Notes: generated from the sequence alone by a model not told the origin. 64,000 nucleotides of DNA from Acinetobacter lactucae (GCF_001605885.1 NZ_LRPE01000004.1:62001-126000); one strand, 5' to 3'; shown: positions 24,857 to 34,414, counted from the stretch's first letter. Made by a program: numbers and translations.

Positions 24857-25037
24857 AATACATCTCACCTCATCCGATATTAAAGTTAATTTAAACAAAT
24901 AAAATCAATATATTACAACTTAATTAATTTTTATTTACCTTTTATCTACTCATTTTTCGAATGTCACTAACGACATAGTTTTTTAATATAAGGCGTGTCA
25001 GCATAAAACAATAACAATGTGTTAGGACACCATAATC

Positions 25038-26330
25038 ATGACAAGTATGATCAATAAAGCTCAAGGTTTGGGTTTATCGCTGATCACTAGATTGGCTGGA
25101 AGCGATGTACTTGATCAACTCAAGTTGCGTAAATTTGTTGAAAAATCTCTTTATCAAGGTTCAAAAGCTGGCTTTAGAACATTAAGCCAGACACAAAAAG
25201 CATTTAAACCCAAGCAAATATCTCAACAACGTCTACCTCAACAGAACAAAAATCTATTTGATTTAAGTCTAACCGAAGAACAGCAAATGACTTCAGAGGC
25301 AATGTCTCAATTTGCTCAAGAGGTTTTATTGGGCTTGGCTCATGATGCTGATCAGGCAGCTCAGTTTCCTGAGAGTCTTTGGCAATATGTTGAAGATTTA
25401 GGACTCAATTACTATGCACTTCCAGAAGCATTAGGAGGAGTAGCGGCCGAACAAAATATTGTTAGTAACTTATTAATTGCTGAAAAACTAGCTGAGGGTG
25501 ATTTTAGCCTTACAGCAGGATTACTCACTACCTTTAGCGTTATTAATGCAATCACACGTTGGGGTTCTGCCGAAGTTCAATCGATGTATTTGCCATGTTT
25601 CGCAGAAGATGCAGATATAACCGCAACCTTTGCAGTACAAGAGGCTACTCCAGCATTTAATCCTTATGCTTTAAAAACAAAAGCTTCTCTTGAAAATGAT
25701 CAATATTTTATAGATGGTGAAAAAACATTAGTGATTTTAGGTGATTTAGCTGATGTGTTTTTAGTAAGTGCAGACTTTAACGGTAAACCCGATATGTTTG
25801 TCGTACAGAGCAACGAAACTATTTCTATTAAAAACACTCCGGCTATGGGTCTTAAAGCGACAGAAACAGCAACTCTTCGCTTTAATCACACACCAGCTCT
25901 TAGACTAGGAGCAACAGACTTTGATTACACAGCCTTTTTAGATTTGGGCAACTTAATGTGGTGTGCAATGGCTGTAGGTACATGTGAAGCTGTTAAAGCT
26001 TACTGTATTAAATATGCCAATGAACGAACAGCATTCGGCGAGCCAATTTCTCATCGACAAAGTGTCGCTTTCATGATTGCTGATATGGCTATTGAAATTG
26101 ATGCAATGCGTATGTTGATTCTAAATGCTGCAAGCCTTGCAGAGTCTGGCAAACCATTTCACCGCGAAGCTTACTTAGCTCATCTACTTTGTGCTGAGAA
26201 ATCCATGAAAATAGGTACAGATGGAGTGCAAATTCTTGGTGGACATGGTTTCACAAAAGAACATCCAGTTGAACGTTGGTATCGTGATTTACGAGCTACT
26301 GCAATTTTACAATCTGGCTTACATGCTTAA
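25038..26330 (+). CDS. Acyl-CoA dehydrogenase-family protein lacking the catalytic Glu
   Basis: A 430-aa acyl-CoA dehydrogenase-fold protein with a ~60-residue N-terminal extension (GLGLSLITRLAGSDVLDQL...). Usual features are visible: 'AVQEATPAF', 'GEKTLVILGDLADVFLVSA', 'ERTAFGEPISHRQSVAFMIADM' and 'QILGGHGFTKEHPVERWYRDLRA'. In active family members this last helix continues to the catalytic 'YEGT'. Here it reads 'ILQSGLHA' and stops, so the Glu is replaced and the tail is short. It precedes a normal acyl-CoA dehydrogenase by 23 nt. It is probably the non-catalytic partner in a heteromeric enzyme. Confidence 0.85.
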   Translation: MTSMINKAQGLGLSLITRLAGSDVLDQLKLRKFVEKSLYQGSKAGFRTLSQTQKAFKPKQISQQRLPQQNKNLFDLSLTEEQQMTSEAMSQFAQEVLLGLAHDADQAAQFPESLWQYVEDLGLNYYALPEALGGVAAEQNIVSNLLIAEKLAEGDFSLTAGLLTTFSVINAITRWGSAEVQSMYLPCFAEDADITATFAVQEATPAFNPYALKTKASLENDQYFIDGEKTLVILGDLADVFLVSADFNGKPDMFVVQSNETISIKNTPAMGLKATETATLRFNHTPALRLGATDFDYTAFLDLGNLMWCAMAVGTCEAVKAYCIKYANERTAFGEPISHRQSVAFMIADMAIEIDAMRMLILNAASLAESGKPFHREAYLAHLLCAEKSMKIGTDGVQILGGHGFTKEHPVERWYRDLRATAILQSGLHA

Positions 26331-26353
26331 ATGATCAATCAGAGGATACTTTA

Positions 26354-27559
26354 ATGAATTTACAAAATCCTAAAAAATTCAAAATGATGATTGATCAAGC
26401 ACATGATGTTGCGATCAATGTTTTACGTCCCATATCTCGTAAATATGACAAAGCTGAGCATGCATACCCAAAAGAACTTGATATGCTCGCTTCTCTCATT
26501 GATGGTATGAATGAAGGTGGCGAAGGGATTAATGCTGGAGCTGCCGGTGCAGGAAAGCGCGGTGATACAGATAATGAAGGTATTCGTAATGGTACCAACA
26601 TGTCGACCGCTCTTGGCATTATTGAGATGTGTTATGGCGATACGGGTTTATTGCTCAGCATGCCACGCCAAGGTCTTGGAAACTCAGCAATTGCCGCTGT
26701 CGCCAATGATGAACAATTAGAACGATTCAAAGGAACATGGGCAGCAATGGCCATAACCGAACCTGGTTGCGGGTCCGACTCTGCGGCTATCCGTACCACG
26801 GCAACTAAAGATGGCGATGACTACATTCTAAATGGTGAAAAGATTTTTGTAACTTCAGGCGAACGTGCAGATTCTGTCGTTGTTTGGGCTACGCTCGATC
26901 GTAAACTTGGCCGTGCAGCAATTAAATCATTTGTGGTACCTAAAGGTACGCCCGGAATGAAGGTTGAGCGTCTCGAACATAAATTGGGAATTAAAGCTTC
27001 AGATACAGCCGTGATTAGCTTTATTGACTGCCGCGTACCAGCCGAAAATCTTTTGGGCAATGCCGAAGTTGACGTTGCTAAAGGTTTTGCTGGAGTAATG
27101 GAAACTTTTGACAATACTCGCCCTTTAGTTGCAGCAATGGCAATTGGGTGCGCAAAAGCATCTTTAGAACGTATTAAAGAGATTTTTAAAGATCAACTCG
27201 ATCCTGACTATTCTACCCCTTACCTACATGCTTCTAATCTGGCAGCACAGATCTACCGCATGGAAGCTGAATGGGAGGCTGCTCGTCTGCTCATGTTAAA
27301 AGCCACATGGATGGCAGACAACAAAAAACCAAACTCAAAAGAAGCTTCTATTGCAAAAGCAAAAGCGGGTCGTGTTGGTAATGAAATCACTTTAAAATGT
27401 GTCGAACTGGCTGCAAGCGTTGGCTATAACGAAGATGAATTACTTGAAAAATGGGCACGTGACTCAAAAATTCTCGATATCTTTGAAGGTACTCAGCAAA
27501 TCCAGCAATTAATCATTGCTCGCCGAGAACTGGGTAAATCCTCTAGCGAACTAAAATAA
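26354..27559 (+). CDS. Acyl-CoA dehydrogenase
   Basis: A 401-aa flavoenzyme for the first oxidation of an acyl-CoA. Seen are 'MAITEPGCGSDSAAIRTTA' (FAD/substrate loop), 'DYILNGEKIFVTSGERADSVVVWA', 'FDNTRPLVAAMAIGCAKASLE' and the C-terminal 'LDIFEGTQQIQQLIIARRELG', which holds the catalytic Glu. It is co-directional with the Glu-less relative 23 nt upstream, and a terminator shared with alkM lies downstream. Closeness to alkM/alkR suggests a role in beta-oxidation of alkane-derived or other acyl-CoAs. Chain-length preference cannot be told. Confidence 0.93.
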   Translation: MNLQNPKKFKMMIDQAHDVAINVLRPISRKYDKAEHAYPKELDMLASLIDGMNEGGEGINAGAAGAGKRGDTDNEGIRNGTNMSTALGIIEMCYGDTGLLLSMPRQGLGNSAIAAVANDEQLERFKGTWAAMAITEPGCGSDSAAIRTTATKDGDDYILNGEKIFVTSGERADSVVVWATLDRKLGRAAIKSFVVPKGTPGMKVERLEHKLGIKASDTAVISFIDCRVPAENLLGNAEVDVAKGFAGVMETFDNTRPLVAAMAIGCAKASLERIKEIFKDQLDPDYSTPYLHASNLAAQIYRMEAEWEAARLLMLKATWMADNKKPNSKEASIAKAKAGRVGNEITLKCVELAASVGYNEDELLEKWARDSKILDIFEGTQQIQQLIIARRELGKSSSELK

Positions 27560-27615
27560 TAGAGTGAAGGGAATTTCAATATTCCCTTACCCATTTACAA
27601 AGTTCGGAAACTAAA

Positions 27616-27645
27616 AACCCTCTTATTAAAAATAATAAGAGGGTT
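27616..27645. terminator. Bidirectional terminator between the acyl-CoA dehydrogenase gene and alkM
   Basis: Stem AACCCTCTTATTA/TAATAAGAGGGTT with an AAAA loop, flanked by A-rich and T-rich runs. The two genes converge on it. Confidence 0.88.
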
Positions 27646-27671
27646 TCGTATTTCAGGTCTTAAGTTTTTAA

Positions 27672-28895
27672 TTATTTAGCAGTTGTTGATTCTAATGATT
27701 GGTCTACTACTCCAAATTTTTTGAAGATTTTTGCACGTCTTTTTGGCGAAATATTGGCTTTATTTAAATCACCTTTATAGTGATTAAAAACTCGTTTATC
27801 CATTATTTTAAACCACAAAGAAGGAATTAAAGCTGGTAATAACATACTTGCATAACCGCTTGGTAATTCTGGCGCCTCATCAAAATGACGTAATGCTTGG
27901 AATGGACGAGTCGGATAAGCATGGTGATCTGAATGACGCTGCAACTGGTACAAGAATAAGTTTGTTACGACGTTATTGTTGTTCCAACTATGCTCTGGCA
28001 TTGTACGCTCATACTGACCATTTCCTTTTTTCTGGCGCAATAAGCCATAATGCTCAATATAGTTAATAATTTCAAAAAGACTAATGCCATAAAATGCTTG
28101 TGTCGCTAAATATGGAATTGTGCTTTTACCAAAAATTCCAACCATAGAAGCATGGAAAGCAGCACTCATACCCCAGCCTTGTAATAATTCATTATCAGCT
28201 GACCAGAATTCTTTTCCTTTACGTTTTAAGCGATTTTTCTCAATTTCAATTGCAGATTTAAAAGAACCTACAACTGTACGTGGCCAGAATTCATAAAATG
28301 TTTCACCCATACGTGAAGAAGCTGGATCTTCAGGTGTTGCTGCACGTTTATGGTGGCCATAAGGATGTTCAATACGGAAATGGTTATAACCTGTAGGAAC
28401 CAAAGCAAGATGAGATAAAATATGATCAATACGATCATGCTTATGACTTAATTCATGGGCTGTATTAATTGCAATACCATTAATGGCACCCATCGAAATA
28501 CCAAGCAAAATTTTATCAATAAATGAAGTTGTTTTACGGCTTGTCAAATAACATGCATAAACATTTGCAGCATATTGCAGCGGAATAAAACTTTTCACAA
28601 GACGTGAGTAATATGGATCTTTTTCAAGTAGTTTAATCTCTTCATCTGTTGGATTTCGTGCATCCTTACCGATAATCGTATCAATTGCAGGAATTACAAC
28701 ATGTAATAAAAGTGGGCCACCTAATGCGAAAACTTTTTTTAATGGGCGTGGACCAAAATGGTAACCAGCTAAAATACCTAAACCAATTACAGGTAGAGCT
28801 GGGCTAATCATCCATAAATAGCGTTTGCGATCTATTTCACGCATAGACGCAGGCACTGGCATAAGTTCTTGCTGAACATTAACTGGTGCATTCAT
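27672..28895 (-). CDS. alkM: Alkane 1-monooxygenase
   Basis: About 407 aa. This integral-membrane di-iron enzyme oxidises the terminal carbon of n-alkanes using rubredoxin as electron donor. The His boxes are present: 'HELSHKHD' (about residue 149), 'EHPYGHHKRAATPEDPASS' (about 179) and 'LQRHSDHHAYPTRPFQALRH' (about 320). Hydrophobic helices lie between them. The protein tracks AlkM of A. baylyi ADP1 very closely, including MNAPVNV at the N-terminus, so I start at 28895; an ATG six nt upstream is also possible. The adjacent divergent alkR encodes the expected AraC-type activator. No rubredoxin gene lies in this window. Confidence 0.95.
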   Translation of the reverse strand: MNAPVNVQQELMPVPASMREIDRKRYLWMISPALPVIGLGILAGYHFGPRPLKKVFALGGPLLLHVVIPAIDTIIGKDARNPTDEEIKLLEKDPYYSRLVKSFIPLQYAANVYACYLTSRKTTSFIDKILLGISMGAINGIAINTAHELSHKHDRIDHILSHLALVPTGYNHFRIEHPYGHHKRAATPEDPASSRMGETFYEFWPRTVVGSFKSAIEIEKNRLKRKGKEFWSADNELLQGWGMSAAFHASMVGIFGKSTIPYLATQAFYGISLFEIINYIEHYGLLRQKKGNGQYERTMPEHSWNNNNVVTNLFLYQLQRHSDHHAYPTRPFQALRHFDEAPELPSGYASMLLPALIPSLWFKIMDKRVFNHYKGDLNKANISPKRRAKIFKKFGVVDQSLESTTAK

Positions 28896-29066
28896 AGTCA
28901 TATTTCCTTTTTCTATATATCTATATAGTTAAAGAAATAGTGCTTACTTAACAGTAGTAACCGTCCAAAAAACCTATGTTAAAGTCTTTGGCATTTTCTT
29001 CCACTTTTTTGTCCTAAAAACACATGTTGATCTATTCTTATAGCTCACTATAATTTTATTAAAATA

Positions 29067-30029
29067 ATGATTGATCATTTAACGATGGATGCACTAAGTA
29101 AATTTTTTGATGATATTCACCTTAATAAGTCTGAATACATCTATTTAAAAGCGCAAGGAGAATGGGCTTTTAAAACACAAGATCAATCTGCCTTGCTTGC
29201 CTATATTGTGTTAACTGGTTCAGTATATATTCAACTTAATTCTTCAGAAAAAATAACTGCAACCGCTGGTGATATTATTCTAATTCCTTCAGGAAAAGCA
29301 CATAGTGCCACTGACTCAAAATCAACAGCGAGTAAATTAGTAGATTCTCTAGATATTACTTCATTTTTTAACGGTCATAGACAAGACGCAATTGAATTTG
29401 GTACCTCCTCTCCGGATAAAACCTTATTGCTGTGTCTGCGCTGTCAGATTGATACTCATATGGCAGGCCCTTTGATTAATGCATTACCTTCGATCATGCA
29501 TATTCGGCACGAAAATCAAACCAACCCACCCGAATGGCTACAAATTGGGCTTTATTTTTTAGCAATTGAAACTCAAAAAATCAGGCCGGGTCATGACAAA
29601 ATTATTGATCATTTAGTCAGTATTCTTCTCATTGAGTGCATTCGTGATCATGTTCAACAAATGACAGATCAACAAAACTGGCTAAGTGCGTTAACCCATC
29701 CTGAATTGAGTAATGCCCTCTCTGCTATCCACAGCCAGCCAGAAGCCGCTTGGACCGTTGAATCTTTAGCAGAACAATGTTGTATGTCACGTTCAAAATT
29801 CGCAAATCTGTTTAATAGTATTATTGGGGAACCACCTCTAACATATTTGCAACATTACCGTTTTCGTTTAGCAAGTCAGTACTTACGCACAAGTAATTTT
29901 TCAATTCAACAAATATCAAATAAAGTCGGCTACTCATCCGAGACTGCTTTTAGTCAGGCCTTTAAACGTATTTTTGATTTATCACCTAAACAATATCGCC
30001 AACAATATATCGAGCATCATTTAGATTAA
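29067..30029 (+). CDS. alkR: AraC-family activator of alkane oxidation
   Basis: A 320-aa regulator. The N-terminal half is a cupin-like sensor domain ('YIVLTGSVYIQLNSSEKI', 'AGDIILIPSGKAHSA'). The C-terminal ~100 residues hold two helix-turn-helix motifs ('WTVESLAEQCCMSRSKFANLF' region and 'SIQQISNKVGYSSETAFSQAFKR'), with the AraC signature 'LSPKQYRQQY'. In A. baylyi the AraC/XylS-type AlkR is encoded next to alkM and activates it when alkanes are present; the same divergent layout is seen here. MDALSKFF at 29085 is an alternative start. The 165-bp gap to alkM should contain both promoters. Confidence 0.88.
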   Translation: MIDHLTMDALSKFFDDIHLNKSEYIYLKAQGEWAFKTQDQSALLAYIVLTGSVYIQLNSSEKITATAGDIILIPSGKAHSATDSKSTASKLVDSLDITSFFNGHRQDAIEFGTSSPDKTLLLCLRCQIDTHMAGPLINALPSIMHIRHENQTNPPEWLQIGLYFLAIETQKIRPGHDKIIDHLVSILLIECIRDHVQQMTDQQNWLSALTHPELSNALSAIHSQPEAAWTVESLAEQCCMSRSKFANLFNSIIGEPPLTYLQHYRFRLASQYLRTSNFSIQQISNKVGYSSETAFSQAFKRIFDLSPKQYRQQYIEHHLD

Positions 30030-30038
30030 TAGAAAATA

Positions 30039-30065
30039 AAAAAAAGCGCCGAAGCGCTTTTTTTT
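30039..30065. terminator. Bidirectional terminator between alkR and ppiD
   Basis: A/T-flanked GCGC-CGAA-GCGC hairpin (AAAAAAAAGCGC/GCGCTTTTTTT) between convergent genes. Confidence 0.9.
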
Positions 30066-30079
30066 ATTTGATCAAATCA

Positions 30080-31945
30080 TCATTTTATTTTTGCATGTGA
30101 TTTTAAATATTGACTGTAATCTTCCAATATTTGTTGACCACGAGATTGACGATAAAGTTGTTTTAGCTGTTGTAATTGATCAGCAGGAATAGCATTTACA
30201 GCTGATGAATTTACATTTGAAACTGCAACGACTACAAGCTCATTTGGTAAGTTCGCTGTTGTAACAGACCACATACCTGGTTTAGGTGTAGCTAAGCTAA
30301 ATGCAGCACGTTCAATTTCGCGTTTTAAACCTTGTGATCGAGTAAATACACCGGCTGACTCAAATACGACTTTATTTTTAGCAACCACTTGATCTGCAGG
30401 TTGAGTTTTAAACTCAGTCAACATAGTAGCAATTTTTGCTTGAGCAGTTTTACGTGCTTTTTCATCGATAACTTTTGCTTTCGCTTGGTTCATCGCTTGT
30501 GCTAATGGTTTTACACCAGCTGCATGATAATCACGCACTTTAACCCATACCGTATCACCATTCGCTAACTGAATATTAGATGATGTATTACGGTCACCAT
30601 TTTTCACATCATCATTAAATAATTTAATTTTGACGCTTGGATCACTTAAATATGGATTTTGAGTAGCTAAAGTTACACCATTTAATGATTCAACTTTTGT
30701 ACCTTTTACTTCTTGTACAACAGCTTCTAAAGAATCATTGCCAACAATCGTTTCATTCAAACTATTTACGGTATCTGAATAAACAGTCGCAACTTTATTC
30801 TTTTCAACCTCAGCAGTTAAACGTGCCTTCTCAGCTTCAAATGAAGGGATTTGGTTCGCTTGCGTTTCTGCTTCAATAATATGGTAACCATATTGTGTTT
30901 TTACTGGTTGTGAAACTTGCCCATTTTTCAAACTTAAGACAGTTTTATCAAATGCGTCTGAGAAAACTCCTGGTGCATATGCTTCTACTAAACCACCTTT
31001 TGCTTTAGAACTAGGATCTTCAGAAAACTGAGATGCAGCCTGAGCAAATGAAAGTCCGCCCTGAATTTTTGCATATACTTCTTTTGCGAGCTTTTGAGCT
31101 GCTGCATCATCGCGAGCATCAGTAGTAATTAAAATATGCTTCACCGTTCGCTTAGCATCTTTTTTCTGAGTTTCAACAAACTTTGCATAAGCCTGCTGAA
31201 GTTCAGCTTCAGTTGCAGGAGCTGGTTTAGCCACCATCGAAGGCGATAACACAACATAATCCACATCAACCGAAGCTTGTTGCTTAAATTCATTTTGATG
31301 CTTGTTGTAATAATCTGTAGCTTCTTGATTAGAGGCAGTTAAACCTATTCTGTAACTATCTAATTTAATACTGGCTAAATGTAAGGTACGTTGTTCAGTT
31401 TGCAAATTCGCAATCTGCATGAGGTCAACTTTGCTTACTAAAGAATAATCGGTAAACGTCGAGGTCAACATTTTCAAAGCATGATCTTGACGTAGGCTTG
31501 AAATTAAACCTTGGCTTGTCATGCCAATAGAACGTAAATAATTTTCATAGAGTTTTTGTGAGAATTGACCATTCTCTTGCAAACTAGGCTGTTGAGCTAA
31601 CATTTGCTCAATTTGAGTATCACTCAAAGAAATACCTAATTTTTCCGCTTGCTGAATTAATAAATTACGTGACACTAAAATATCAAGTGCCTTAGCTTGA
31701 ATGACAGGCAAATTAAGTAAACTTTCATCCCCTTTAACAGCAGCTAAATATTGTTCTTTGTAAGACTGAGTTAAAGTTTCAAGGTCTTTTTTAGATATTT
31801 CTTGGCCGTTTACTGTCTTTGCAACATCAGCCTTGTTTCCCCTATTAAAATATCCTTCAATACCTACAAGTGCTAAAGGGGTCAAAAACAAAATTAGAAG
31901 GACTTTGCCGAGCCAACCCTTAATGACTGTACGAAACGATTCCAT
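30080..31945 (-). CDS. ppiD: Periplasmic chaperone / peptidyl-prolyl isomerase PpiD
   Basis: A 621-aa inner-membrane-anchored chaperone. One N-terminal helix (VLLILFLTPLALVGIEGYF) is followed by a SurA-N-like chaperone domain ('VNGQEISKKDLETLTQSY'). A parvulin domain follows near residues 265-360 ('VKHILITTDARDDAAAQKLA', 'FAQAASQFSEDPSSKAKGG', 'GYHIIEAE'), then a long C-terminal region. It helps newly secreted proteins at the Sec translocon. It lies downstream of hupB on the same strand, the order also found in E. coli, but a terminator stands between them. Confidence 0.92.
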   Translation of the reverse strand: MESFRTVIKGWLGKVLLILFLTPLALVGIEGYFNRGNKADVAKTVNGQEISKKDLETLTQSYKEQYLAAVKGDESLLNLPVIQAKALDILVSRNLLIQQAEKLGISLSDTQIEQMLAQQPSLQENGQFSQKLYENYLRSIGMTSQGLISSLRQDHALKMLTSTFTDYSLVSKVDLMQIANLQTEQRTLHLASIKLDSYRIGLTASNQEATDYYNKHQNEFKQQASVDVDYVVLSPSMVAKPAPATEAELQQAYAKFVETQKKDAKRTVKHILITTDARDDAAAQKLAKEVYAKIQGGLSFAQAASQFSEDPSSKAKGGLVEAYAPGVFSDAFDKTVLSLKNGQVSQPVKTQYGYHIIEAETQANQIPSFEAEKARLTAEVEKNKVATVYSDTVNSLNETIVGNDSLEAVVQEVKGTKVESLNGVTLATQNPYLSDPSVKIKLFNDDVKNGDRNTSSNIQLANGDTVWVKVRDYHAAGVKPLAQAMNQAKAKVIDEKARKTAQAKIATMLTEFKTQPADQVVAKNKVVFESAGVFTRSQGLKREIERAAFSLATPKPGMWSVTTANLPNELVVVAVSNVNSSAVNAIPADQLQQLKQLYRQSRGQQILEDYSQYLKSHAKIK

Positions 31946-32038
31946 AAGTATTCCAATATTTTATTTCGAGGAGAATTTTAACTGAAAAACCACAATCAAT
32001 GAATGAGCAATATTGGTCAATTCAGATTTTTAATAAAA

Positions 32039-32060
32039 AACGCGCCTATATTGGCGCGTT
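32039..32060 (-). terminator. hupB terminator
   Basis: Stem AACGCGCC/GGCGCGTT with a 6-nt loop, followed on the minus strand by TTTTTTATTA. Confidence 0.88.
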
Positions 32061-32076
32061 TATTCATCTTAAAAGA

Positions 32077-32349
32077 TTAAGCTACTGAATCTTTAAGACC
32101 TTTACCAGCTTTGAAACTAGGTACTTTTGTTGCTTTAATTTGAAGCTCTTCACCAGTTTTAGGATTACGACCAGTACGTGCAGCACGCTCTTTAACACTG
32201 AAAGTACCAAAACCAACTAAAGTTACTGTGTCACCTTTTTTAAGTGCTTCAGTAATTGACGCAATTGTCGCATCGAGTGCCTTGCCTGCATCAGTCTTAG
32301 ATACTCCCCCTTTTTCAGCAATTGCATCGATTAATTCTGATTTATTCAT
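32077..32349 (-). CDS. hupB: DNA-binding protein HU
   Basis: A 90-aa nucleoid protein. '[27 protein letters not shown]' begins the helical dimerisation body, '[25 protein letters not shown]' holds the classic signature, and the beta-arm '[24 protein letters not shown]' carries the DNA-intercalating Pro. It bends and compacts DNA as a dimer. Length equals the family norm. The symbol hupB is chosen because ppiD follows, as in E. coli. Confidence 0.95.
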   Translation of the reverse strand: MNKSELIDAIAEKGGVSKTDAGKALDATIASITEALKKGDTVTLVGFGTFSVKERAARTGRNPKTGEELQIKATKVPSFKAGKGLKDSVA

Positions 32350-32518
32350 GAATAAAACATCCTCTTAATATCGTTTGTTTAAGGTCCAAGGCTATAGTTT
32401 AAAAGGCCATGACGCCTTTATAGCAATGCTTTAGGGGAAAACGCAATACTAGAGCAGGGCTTTTAGCAAAAATAAATGCTAAAAAACTGTTATATATTTG
32501 CTAAATCCCAACATTTTT

Positions 32519-32974
32519 TTACTTTTTATTCAATTTTGCTTTCAACTGCTGGTTTTCTTCTATTAAAGCATCCACCTTAATATGCAGTTGTACAAGTAGC
32601 TGTTCGATGTGTTGTAAATCCTTCGGAGTGACTAGTCCTATTCGATTTAAAGAATGATTAACACTCGTATCAAGAATCTTCTCTACTTTATCTTTTGTTT
32701 CAGATACAGATTCTTTAGCTTTTTCTGTGACTTTGCCTACAGTGTTATCTGCTAAGTCCCCAGTTTTTGATTCTAACTCTTCACCGACCTTGACTAGGGA
32801 ATCAAAGAGTTTATTACCCTCTTCTTCCGCACGTGAAAATGCCCCTAGTCCTGCTAACCAAATTTGCTTCGTATACTTTCTAAAATCTAAAGCCGATTTT
32901 CTTGAACTTCTTGATTTTAATTTATTTTTTTCTTCTGACTCTTCTGTCTGGTTATCTATATTTGCATTATCCAT
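32519..32974 (-). CDS. Phasin-family (PhaF/PhaI-like) granule-associated protein
   Basis: A 151-aa protein: a charged, low-complexity N-terminus, then 'YTKQIWLAGLGAFSRAEEEGNKLFDSLVKVGEELE', the hallmark of phasin-type polyhydroxyalkanoate granule proteins. A helical middle with coiled-coil potential follows, and a C-terminal segment 'HIEQLLVQLHIKVDALIEENQQLKAKL' is a likely leucine-zipper coiled coil. Family members coat storage granules, and some regulate pha genes. No pha synthase adjoins it, so it may serve another amphipathic surface. It is transcribed divergently from the SCP2-like gene at 33183. Confidence 0.8.
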   Translation of the reverse strand: MDNANIDNQTEESEEKNKLKSRSSRKSALDFRKYTKQIWLAGLGAFSRAEEEGNKLFDSLVKVGEELESKTGDLADNTVGKVTEKAKESVSETKDKVEKILDTSVNHSLNRIGLVTPKDLQHIEQLLVQLHIKVDALIEENQQLKAKLNKK

Positions 32975-33182
32975 TTATCTAAACTCCTAATCAGATGAGA
33001 GAAATGATGACTGATTTGACCACAAAATATTTCTATAATATCAAAGTAAAGACTTGATCCATTTACAAAACTGTTCTACAAAGCAATTAAGTCATGTAAA
33101 TATATTTAACACGACATTGTGTTCAGTTTGGGATAGGATGTCCCATTCTTCGGTTAATTGCTATTTCTAAGGATAAACTTTT

Positions 33183-33830
33183 ATGAGTGAAACGCAACAA
33201 AGACAAAAACATCCGCGTCTGTTGCTGAACATTGTTCTAATTATTTTAGAAACTTTTTTTTCATTTATTCTCACCCATGATGGTGCTCTTCGCTTGCAAG
33301 CGAAAAAGTTTATCTTAAACAAAACTACAATTCGCATTAACAGCTATCTGCCTTTTTTTGACTTCTATGTACAATTTACAGAGAAAGGTTTGTTATTCGA
33401 CATTCACTCTTTTGACAGACGTATTGATCTTGAAATCAATAGTACTCTCGTTGACCTCATTAAAATTTTCGGTTTTTCCAATCAGCGTAGCCTTAACAAT
33501 ATGCGTATTGATGGAGATGAGGAAACCAAAAACGAACTTCTAGATTTAATTTCTCACCTAACGCTACCTAAATTACTAGCGGACTGGAAAGAATGGTTTA
33601 ACTCACCTGATGATGAAGCTGAAACGCTTGCTTCACGTAAAAAAATTGCGCCATTACTTGAAAAAATTGATCATCAACGATCAGAAATAAATTCACTTCA
33701 TGTACAAATTAAACAATATCAAAATCGAATTTCCCGCTTGCAGCGACGCCAGCGAAACATTAACTTCTCCTTTGGTATAATTAGCCTAATATTTATTGCT
33801 TATTTCATATATAATTTATGGGTAGCTTAA
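33183..33830 (+). CDS. SCP2/UbiJ-like membrane-anchored protein (tentative)
   Basis: A 215-aa protein with no confident family match. It starts with a hydrophobic helix (LLLNIVLIILETFFSFILTH) and a beta-rich stretch (KTTIRINSYLPFFDFYVQFTEKGLLFDIHSF). 'MRIDGDEETKNELLDLIS', a helical coiled-coil region (about residues 150-190) and a C-terminal membrane helix (FGIISLIFIAYFIYNLWV) follow. The order helix, beta domain, 'I-G-D-xx-xxN', helices and coiled coil is that of UbiJ (SCP2 lipid-binding domain plus coiled coil), but the terminal anchor is extra. It may bind a lipid at the membrane. Divergent from the phasin. Confidence 0.5.
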   Translation: MSETQQRQKHPRLLLNIVLIILETFFSFILTHDGALRLQAKKFILNKTTIRINSYLPFFDFYVQFTEKGLLFDIHSFDRRIDLEINSTLVDLIKIFGFSNQRSLNNMRIDGDEETKNELLDLISHLTLPKLLADWKEWFNSPDDEAETLASRKKIAPLLEKIDHQRSEINSLHVQIKQYQNRISRLQRRQRNINFSFGIISLIFIAYFIYNLWVA

Positions 33831-33877
33831 TTTATTTTCCTATTTTGTTCCTGCACTTGAATTAAAAATAAAAAAAC

Positions 33878-33906
33878 TTGACTATTTTAGTCGGGATTCA
33901 TAAAAT
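33878..33906 (+). promoter_or_regulatory. isc promoter with IscR type 1 site
   Basis: TTGACT (33878) and TAAAAT (33901) are 17 nt apart, a strong sigma-70 promoter. TTGACTATTTTAGTCGGG covers the -35 and spacer, and fits the IscR type 1 pattern YYGACTRWWWYAGTCRRR at every position. Repression by [2Fe-2S]-IscR is expected. Confidence 0.85.
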
Positions 33907-33939
33907 CCTATTATCTAGTCTTAACATGTGTATCGAATC

Positions 33940-34413
33940 ATGCGCCTTACAACTCGCGGTCGCTACGCAGTGACTGCTCTACTTGATTTAGCTTTGCAGC
34001 CAACTGAACAAACGATCACGCTCGCCGAAATTGCCGCACGCCAATCCATTTCAGTTGCTTATTTAGAACAGTTATTCGCAAAACTTAAGCGTCATGGGTT
34101 AGTTTCTAGTGTTCGTGGTGCAAATGGTGGTTATCATTTGGCTCGAAATGCTGATGAAATTACTGTGTTAGAAATTATTGAAGCCGTAAATGAAACCGTT
34201 GATGCAACACGTTGTGACCATAAAGCTAATTGTCAAAATGGTGCAATGTGTCTCACCCACGATTTATGGCAAGAACTCTCTCATCATATTGCCGACTATT
34301 TAGCAAAAATCTCTCTTGCCGACCTCATTAGCCGAGACAACGTTCAAACTGTTGCATTACGCCAAAATGTGACTGGCACAGATTCAGCTCTTTTATCGGG
34401 TACAGGTATTTGA
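33940..34413 (+). CDS. iscR: Fe-S cluster-responsive regulator IscR
   Basis: About 157 aa, Rrf2 family. The N-terminal winged helix '[19 protein letters not shown]' matches E. coli IscR closely, and '[33 protein letters not shown]' is the recognition region. The cluster ligands are three Cys in '[15 protein letters not shown]' near residues 88-100, with the usual following 'LTHDLW'. It represses its own operon when loaded with [2Fe-2S]. I start at ATG 33940; the GTG at 33928 would add four residues. iscS starts two nt after its stop, so the two are coupled. Confidence 0.95.
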   Translation: MRLTTRGRYAVTALLDLALQPTEQTITLAEIAARQSISVAYLEQLFAKLKRHGLVSSVRGANGGYHLARNADEITVLEIIEAVNETVDATRCDHKANCQNGAMCLTHDLWQELSHHIADYLAKISLADLISRDNVQTVALRQNVTGTDSALLSGTGI

Positions 34414-34414
34414 T

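Noticed and set aside
32461..32484. TTTTAGCA/TGCTAAAA inverted repeat between hupB and the phasin gene as a terminator
   Set aside because: The stem is weak and AT-rich and no T run follows on the phasin strand.
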